NCBI RefSeq assembly: GCF_002159175.1
Contig: NZ_NFGZ01000032.1
Location: forward strand, 1-35,892
Direction of reading: 5' to 3'
Length of the DNA: 35,892 nucleotides
DNA from: Flavonifractor sp. An92
GTDB lineage: Bacteria > Bacillota > Clostridia > Oscillospirales > Oscillospiraceae
Shown one piece after another: positions 31,616-35,892 of the stretch. The first letter of the stretch is position 1, and every line of letters begins with the position of its first letter. Both the position numbers and the translations under genes were made by a program. Below the pieces are notes generated by a model. It saw only the letters and a list, made by a program, of their open reading frames with translations, ran no database searches and had not been told where the DNA came from.

Positions 31616-32058
31616 TTGGGTCCCTCCTTCTGGTGTAAAAACGTTTGTACCGTTATCGGGGCAACCCCGGGGTGATTGCCCTCGCCGGGCGGGCGTCCTG
31701 CCCGGACGGGGCACCGCTTTCTTTGCAAAAGAAAGCGGTGGGAAAGAAAGCGCGAAGGGGGGATACCCCCCTCCGCCCTCCCCCAAGGCGCATCCCGGCT
31801 TATCTTCCACTGCCGAGGGATTTCCTTACCCCGGTGGAGTAAAAACCAGGCCTGGTGCCTATCAAGAAAGCGTTGTACCCTGGCAATCGGGGCGGTCCCT
31901 TAAAAGGCCGTCCGCTGGAGGGGAGTGGAGAGGGGAACGAGAAGTTCCCCTCTCCTTCTTTTCTTTCCCCGGTTTCTTTTCCAGAAAAGAAATCGGGTCC
32001 CCGCTGGATAAGCGGCCCGCGCGGCGAGCGCATCCCCTCCGAGCGCTCGGAAAAAATC
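31616..32058. other. 443-bp gene-free region between whiA and dnaE
   Basis: I see no gene here. Short frames crossing it have no ribosome site or recognisable product. The content is palindromes: CCGGGC/GCCCGG (31685-31705), the repeat pair described at 31712-31997, the central ACCAGGCCTGGT (31845-31856), and CCGAGCGCTCGG (32039-32050) next to a run of six A. The dnaE ribosome site is at its left edge. No consensus promoter for dnaE was found, so dnaE may depend on read-through from murB-whiA or on a weak promoter. Confidence 0.7.
31712..31997. repeat. Inverted pair of nested-hairpin repeats (MITE- or REP-like)
   Basis: The left copy (plus strand, 31712-31780) starts with a hairpin, CACCGCTTTC/GAAAGCGGTG around TTTGCAAAA. 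It continues GGAAAGAAAG and then a GGGGGG-ATA-CCCCCC hairpin (31757-31771). The right copy, read on the minus strand from 31997, starts with a hairpin of the same type (CCGATTTCTTTTC/GAAAAGAAACCGG with one mismatch). It continues GGAAAGAAAAG and then a 12-bp perfect hairpin, GGAGAGGGGAAC/GTTCCCCTCTCC (31927-31955). The two copies align over about 45 bases and face each other around a 140-base centre. No open reading frame lies inside. This looks like a short mobile or extragenic palindromic element; assignment is inference. Confidence 0.55.
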
Positions 32059-32949
32059 CTACTTCGCCAGCTCCATCAGCTTCCTCAGCCGGTGGTTGAG
32101 GCACGACTTGGTGACCGGCGGGTCGCTGGCCTCGGCCAGCTGGGAGAGGGTCAGCTCCGGATGCTCCACCCGCAGCTGGGCCGTGGCCTTCAGCTTGTCC
32201 GGGAGATCGTCCAGGACGCCCCGCTCCTCCAGGAGGCGGATGGCGGCGATCTGCTCCTGGGCGGCGTCCACCACCTTGTCCAGATTGGCCGCGTCGCAGT
32301 TCATGCGCCGGTACACGCCCACCAGCACCGCCTTCTCCGCCCGCACCGAGCGGACCCGCTCGGCCGCGTCGGGCGCACCGATACAGTCCAAAAAGCGGCC
32401 GATGGCCTGGCTCTGCTTGAAATAGGTGAGATAGTTGGACTTCCGGGTGGTCTCTTTGGGGTCGAAGCCCTCCTCCACCAAAAGCGCGGAGAGCTCCCGG
32501 CTCACATTGTAGTGGGAGGTGGCCAGCTCCAGGTGGTAACGCTTGGTCGGGTCGGTCACCGCGCCGCCCGCCAGGAAGGCCCCCCGGAAGAAGGCCGAGC
32601 GGCAGCCCTCCTCCTCCAGCACGGCGAAGTTGATGTGGTGGGCCAGCGTCTCCCCCGGGTCATACCCGAAGCTCTCCCCCACCGCCGCCAGCTTCGCGGC
32701 GCTGGTGAGCTGAAAGACCTGTTTGGACGCCCCCGGCTCCGGCAGGACATCAAACGCCACGCCGAAGGCGCGGTCAAAGAGCTCCGGCAGGCGGCGGGCA
32801 AAGTCCGGCGACTCGGTGACGATCCGCGCTCCCCCGGCTGTGTACCGGTTGCAGAAGAGCAGCACACCGTAGGCCTCCGCCTGGGCGCGGCTGCGCTGGA
32901 GCAGCGGCTCACGACACAGCTCCTCCTTGACCTCCGACGCAAAGGACAT
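32059..32949 (-). CDS. whiA: WhiA, DNA-binding developmental/cell-division regulator
   Basis: A 296-residue WhiA with a degenerate LAGLIDADG homing-endonuclease fold in the N-terminal two thirds (FFRGAFLAGGAVTDP, residues about 118-132). A C-terminal helix-turn-helix follows (about 240-296, ELTLSQLAEASDPPVTKSCLNHRLRKL). In Firmicutes it influences cell division and chromosome segregation; in Streptomyces it drives sporulation. GGAGGGA precedes the ATG. It is the last gene of murB-rapZ-yvcK-whiA, starting 16 bases after yvcK. The order rapZ-yvcK-whiA is conserved across Gram-positive bacteria. Confidence 0.96.
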   Translation of the reverse strand: MSFASEVKEELCREPLLQRSRAQAEAYGVLLFCNRYTAGGARIVTESPDFARRLPELFDRAFGVAFDVLPEPGASKQVFQLTSAAKLAAVGESFGYDPGETLAHHINFAVLEEEGCRSAFFRGAFLAGGAVTDPTKRYHLELATSHYNVSRELSALLVEEGFDPKETTRKSNYLTYFKQSQAIGRFLDCIGAPDAAERVRSVRAEKAVLVGVYRRMNCDAANLDKVVDAAQEQIAAIRLLEERGVLDDLPDKLKATAQLRVEHPELTLSQLAEASDPPVTKSCLNHRLRKLMELAK

Positions 32950-32965
32950 GGGAGTCCCTCCTTCG

Positions 32966-33976
32966 TTAAAAGATGCGGGTATCGGCCCGCTGACGGTAAA
33001 TATCCATCACCGCCGCGGCCAGACGCCGGACCGAGTGACGGGCGTAATTGGAGGTCTCGGAGGACACCGGGCGGGTGATGAGCTCCACGCCCAGAGCCTC
33101 GATGGCCTCTTTGTCCACCACGATGGGGGCGGCGTCCTCCTCCCGGTAGCGCTCCAGCAGTCCGGCGCGCACCTGGGCGGAGTTGCACAGGCACAGGTCC
33201 ACCAGGCCGGGACCCGAGTGCTTCAGCAGAGCCGCCACGTGCTCAGAGGCGGTCATGCCCTCGGTCTCGCCGTCCTGGGTCATGATGTTGCAGATGTACA
33301 TTTTGATGGCCTTGGAGCGGCACACCGCGTCGGCGATGCCCTCCACCAGCAGATTGGGGATGACGCTGGTGTAGAGGCTCCCCGGCCCCAGCAGGATGAG
33401 TTCGGCGTCCGCGATGGCGTCCAGCGCCGCCGGAAGAGCGGGCGGCCGCTCGGGCAGCAGGCGCACGCTCTGGATGCGGCAGTCCTGCTCCTTCTTGAAG
33501 CGGAAGATCTTGGACTCACCCACCACCGATGTGCCGTTTTCAAAGGTGGCCTCCAGCTGCACGTCCTCGTTGGTCACCGGCAGGATGCGGCCGGTGATGG
33601 CCAGGACCTCGCTCATCCGGGCTACCGCCTGGTCAAAGGAGGGGTAAATGCCGTTCAGCGCCGCCAGGATCAGGTTTCCGAAGGACTGGCCGGTAAGGCG
33701 GCCGGAGCCCTCGGGGAAACGGTAGCTCAGGAGCTGCTCCATCACCGGCTCGGCGTTGGCCAGGGCCTCCATACAGTGGCGGATATCCCCCGGAGGGGGC
33801 ATGCCCAGGTCCTCCCGCAGGACGCCCGAGCCGCCGCCGTCGTCGGCCACGGTGACGATGGCAGTCAGGTTCCGGGTGTGCAGCTTCAGCCCCCGCAGCA
33901 TGGTGGAAAGGCCGGTGCCCCCGCCGATGGCCACGATGCGGGGCCCATTGTCGGCGGCTCTCATGGACTGTCTCAT
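32966..33976 (-). CDS. yvcK: YvcK/GlmR-type gluconeogenesis factor
   Basis: A 336-residue Rossmann-like protein of the YvcK/CofD family. GGGTG (18-22) and ADDGGGSG (44-51) are the nucleotide-sugar binding loops, followed by PPPGDIRHCMEAL and, later, ILLGPGSLYTSVIPNLLVEGI. B. subtilis GlmR binds UDP-GlcNAc and stimulates GlmS, linking carbon supply to cell-wall precursor synthesis. The ATG at 33976 lies behind GGAGGGG. It starts 13 bases after rapZ. Normal length. Confidence 0.95.
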   Translation of the reverse strand: MRQSMRAADNGPRIVAIGGGTGLSTMLRGLKLHTRNLTAIVTVADDGGGSGVLREDLGMPPPGDIRHCMEALANAEPVMEQLLSYRFPEGSGRLTGQSFGNLILAALNGIYPSFDQAVARMSEVLAITGRILPVTNEDVQLEATFENGTSVVGESKIFRFKKEQDCRIQSVRLLPERPPALPAALDAIADAELILLGPGSLYTSVIPNLLVEGIADAVCRSKAIKMYICNIMTQDGETEGMTASEHVAALLKHSGPGLVDLCLCNSAQVRAGLLERYREEDAAPIVVDKEAIEALGVELITRPVSSETSNYARHSVRRLAAAVMDIYRQRADTRIF

Positions 33977-33989
33977 GTCGCCCCTCCTC

Positions 33990-34850
33990 TCAGGACCGGG
34001 TCATGTCCCGGTGGTTCTCACTGGCCGGATAGCCCTTCTGCCGGACAAAATCCGCCACGGCCCGGGTGAGGGCCACGCTGCGGTGCTGGCCGCCGGTGCA
34101 GCCGATGGCGATCACCAGCACCGTCTTGCCCTCGGCCAGATACAGGGGCAGCAGAAAGCTGAGAAGGGACTCCAGATGGCTCATGAAGTCCAGGGTCTGC
34201 TGGTAGCGGAAGAGGAAGGAGCGCACCGGCTCGTCCAGCCCCGTCTGGTGCCGCAGCTCGGCCAGATAGAAGGGATTAGGCAGAAAGCGCACATCAAAGA
34301 CCAGGTCGGCCTCGATGGGGATGCCGTACTTGAAGCCGAAGGAGATGACGTTCACCGTCATGGCCCGCTCCTCCTTGCCGTCCCCGAAGATGCGCAGCAG
34401 CTCCCCCCGCAGCTTGGCGGTGGAGAGGGCGGTGGTGTCGATGATGTACTCCGCCCGCTGGCGCACCGGAGCCAGGGTGGCCTTCTCCTGCTGCACCGCC
34501 TCGGCCAGGGAGCGGCCGTGGCGGGAGAGGGGGTGGATGCGCCGGGTCTCCTTGTAGCGCTTGATGATGGTCTCGGTGGAGGCCTCCACAAAGAGGATCT
34601 TGTAGGCGCAGCCCATCTTCTCCAGGTCGCTGAGGGCGGCAAACAGGTCGTCAAAGGTCTGGCCTCCCCGGATGTCGTTGACCAGGGCCACCCGGTCGTA
34701 TTTCCCCTGTCCGGCCAGGCACAGCTCCGCGAAACGGGGCATCAGCGCCGCAGGCATGTTGTCCACGACATAAAACCCCATGTCCTCCATGAAGGAAGCC
34801 ACCTTACTCTTGCCCGCGCCGGACAAGCCCGAAATGATGATGAAATCCAC
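33990..34850 (-). CDS. rapZ: RapZ/YvcJ nucleotide-binding protein
   Basis: A 286-residue P-loop protein with Walker A GLSGAGKS (8-15) and DNMP in the N-terminal kinase-like domain. The C-terminal domain ends in AIGCTGGQHRSVALT, the RapZ motif bearing the conserved Cys and His. In E. coli RapZ is an RNA adaptor that senses glucosamine-6-P. In Firmicutes (YvcJ) the role is less clear. The start codon is GTG with AAGGAG 9 bases upstream. It follows murB by 27 bases. Confidence 0.95.
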   Translation of the reverse strand: MDFIIISGLSGAGKSKVASFMEDMGFYVVDNMPAALMPRFAELCLAGQGKYDRVALVNDIRGGQTFDDLFAALSDLEKMGCAYKILFVEASTETIIKRYKETRRIHPLSRHGRSLAEAVQQEKATLAPVRQRAEYIIDTTALSTAKLRGELLRIFGDGKEERAMTVNVISFGFKYGIPIEADLVFDVRFLPNPFYLAELRHQTGLDEPVRSFLFRYQQTLDFMSHLESLLSFLLPLYLAEGKTVLVIAIGCTGGQHRSVALTRAVADFVRQKGYPASENHRDMTRS

Positions 34851-34877
34851 CGTGTATCGCTCCTTTCTCTCCCCGGG

Positions 34878-35792
34878 TCACAGACCCAGGGTGCGCACTT
34901 CCAGCTCCAGGGCCACGCCTTTCTCCCGGAGCACCGTCTCCTTGATGCGCTCGGTGAGGGCCAGCACGTCGGCACAGGTGGCCTTGCCCCGGTTGATGAC
35001 AAAGCCCGCGTGCTTCTCCGACACCTGTGCGTCCCCCACCTGCAGGCCCTTCAGGCCGCACTCCTCGATGAGGGCGGCGGCAAAGTAGCCCTGGGGCCGC
35101 TTGAAGGTGCTCCCCGCGCTGGGCCACTCCAGAGGCTGCTTCTCCTTGCGGCGGCGGGCCAGGTCCTCGATCTTCGCCCGGCTCTCCGCCCCGTCCCCCT
35201 GGGGAAGCTCGAACTCTGCCTCCAGGATAAGCCGCTCGGGGTGCTCGGTGAAGTCGCTGTGCCGGTAGGTGAGGTGACACTCCTCCGCGGGCAGAGTCAC
35301 CACGTTGCCCTCCCCGTCCAGGAAGGTCACCGCCGTGAGGACCTGCACCATCTCCCCGCCGTAGGCCCCGGCGTTCATGGTCACCGCACCGCCCAGACTC
35401 CCGGGGATACCGTGGGCGAACTCCAGGCCGGCGAGCCCCCGGTCCACCGCCGCCACGGCCAGCCGGGACAGGGGGATGCCGCTCTCGGCCCGCAGGCGGC
35501 GGTTCACCTCCCGCACCTGGTCCATGCCGCTGGTTTTGAGGACAAAGCCCTCATAGCCCCGGTCGGCCACCAGAAGGTTGCTGCCGTTGCCCAGGTAAAA
35601 AGGCCGGATGCCCAGCTCCATGGCGGCCTGAACCGCCGCCACGGCCTCGCTCCGGCTCCGGGGCAGGGCCATCAGCCGGGCGAGTCCGCCGATGCGGAAC
35701 GACGTGTGGCGGCTCATAAGCTCCTGCTCCCGCAGCTCCAGCTCGGGGCAGCGCTCCCGCAGCGCCCCGGCCAGGGTTGTATATCGATCCAT
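34878..35792 (-). CDS. murB: UDP-N-acetylenolpyruvoylglucosamine reductase
   Basis: A 304-residue FAD enzyme that reduces UDP-GlcNAc-enolpyruvate to UDP-MurNAc in peptidoglycan synthesis. It has YLGNGSNLLV (67-76, FAD binding), GIPGSLGGAVTMNAGAYGGE (128-147), and PSAGSTFKRP (224-233) with the catalytic Ser228. The C-terminal HAGFVINRG follows. The Tyr-loop insertion of type-I MurB is absent, so it is the type-II form usual in Firmicutes. The start at 35792 has GGAGG about 8 bases upstream; a 17-codon extension upstream covers a hairpin and is rejected. First gene of murB-rapZ-yvcK-whiA. Confidence 0.95.
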   Translation of the reverse strand: MDRYTTLAGALRERCPELELREQELMSRHTSFRIGGLARLMALPRSRSEAVAAVQAAMELGIRPFYLGNGSNLLVADRGYEGFVLKTSGMDQVREVNRRLRAESGIPLSRLAVAAVDRGLAGLEFAHGIPGSLGGAVTMNAGAYGGEMVQVLTAVTFLDGEGNVVTLPAEECHLTYRHSDFTEHPERLILEAEFELPQGDGAESRAKIEDLARRRKEKQPLEWPSAGSTFKRPQGYFAAALIEECGLKGLQVGDAQVSEKHAGFVINRGKATCADVLALTERIKETVLREKGVALELEVRTLGL

Positions 35793-35819
35793 AAAAGGTT
35801 CCTCCGAACTGTCAATTGC

Positions 35820-35876
35820 ACGGCGGCATGCCCGCCGTATCAAGAGTAGTATAACAGATTTTCCGTGGAAATAGAA
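35820..35876 (-). promoter_or_regulatory. Probable murB promoter and leader hairpin
   Basis: On the minus strand TATACT (35853-35848) is a good -10 box; the -35 at 17 bases, TTCTAT (35876-35871), is weak. Just downstream, ACGGCGG (35820-35826) pairs with CCGCCGT (35832-35838), giving a hairpin near the start of the transcript and ahead of the murB ribosome site. Confidence 0.45.
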
Positions 35877-35892
35877 TAGCGCGCCGCAATGC

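Noticed and set aside
32039-32056. CCGAGCGCTCGG next to six A as a terminator for whiA
   Set aside because: On the minus strand the T-run comes before the stem, not after it, and on the plus strand the stem is followed by A rather than T, so it does not fit a Rho-independent terminator in either direction.
31621-32104. Several overlapping 65-180 codon frames in the whiA-dnaE gap
   Set aside because: They read through palindromic repeats, overlap each other on both strands and have no ribosome sites; the content is explained by the hairpin repeats.

Overview
The window is a GC-rich (mid-60s percent by eye) chromosomal segment with strong AGGAGG-type ribosome sites. It carries the Firmicute cluster murB-rapZ-yvcK-whiA, DUF951, and MalK-type sugar ABC genes. 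Together these suggest a gut-type Clostridia member of the Oscillospiraceae (Flavonifractor/Lawsonibacter-like). The genus is inference; no rRNA or tRNA gene is present to settle it. No phage, insertion-sequence transposase or CRISPR array was seen.

Layout. (1) 1-3050, plus strand: a copper-resistance unit, csoR then copA, with a consensus promoter followed by a CsoR-like operator. The copA reading frame continues in frame into a complete CopZ-like chaperone that keeps its own ribosome site and ATG. (2) 3059-4530: a MATE efflux pump with its own promoter and a shared terminator. (3) 4529-11261, minus strand: DUF951-hisC-radical SAM-sbcD-sbcC, tightly packed behind a perfect TTGACA-17-TATAAT promoter. 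(4) 11322-13235, plus strand: an S1-domain RNA-binding protein and a YjdF-like membrane protein. (5) 13241-24863: an amino-sugar/sialic-acid island. On the minus strand, in transcription order, lie an AGE-type epimerase, an RpiR regulator, a lipoprotein solute-binding protein, two permeases, an N-acetylneuraminate-lyase-like aldolase, nagB, nagA and a UgpC/MsmK-type ATPase. Divergent on the plus strand is a large ROK-like putative kinase. (6) 24861-31615, minus strand: dnaE-cls-DUF2500-rarA. (7) 31616-32058: a gene-free stretch built of nested palindromes. (8) 32059-35892, minus strand: murB-rapZ-yvcK-whiA.

How the island should work (inference from families): the lipoprotein and permeases import a sialic acid or related amino sugar, powered by the UgpC/MsmK-type ATPase. 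The lyase releases pyruvate and ManNAc, the AGE-type epimerase converts free ManNAc to GlcNAc, and the ROK-like protein may phosphorylate it. NagA and NagB then feed fructose-6-phosphate to glycolysis. No canonical NanE (ManNAc-6-P epimerase) or ordinary NanK is present, so the route resembles the Bacteroides scheme (free-sugar epimerase plus ROK kinase) joined to a Gram-positive ABC importer.

The observations most worth checking are the non-standard kinase and epimerase route, the copA-copZ fusion with a preserved internal start, and the inverted pair of nested-hairpin repeats between whiA and dnaE.
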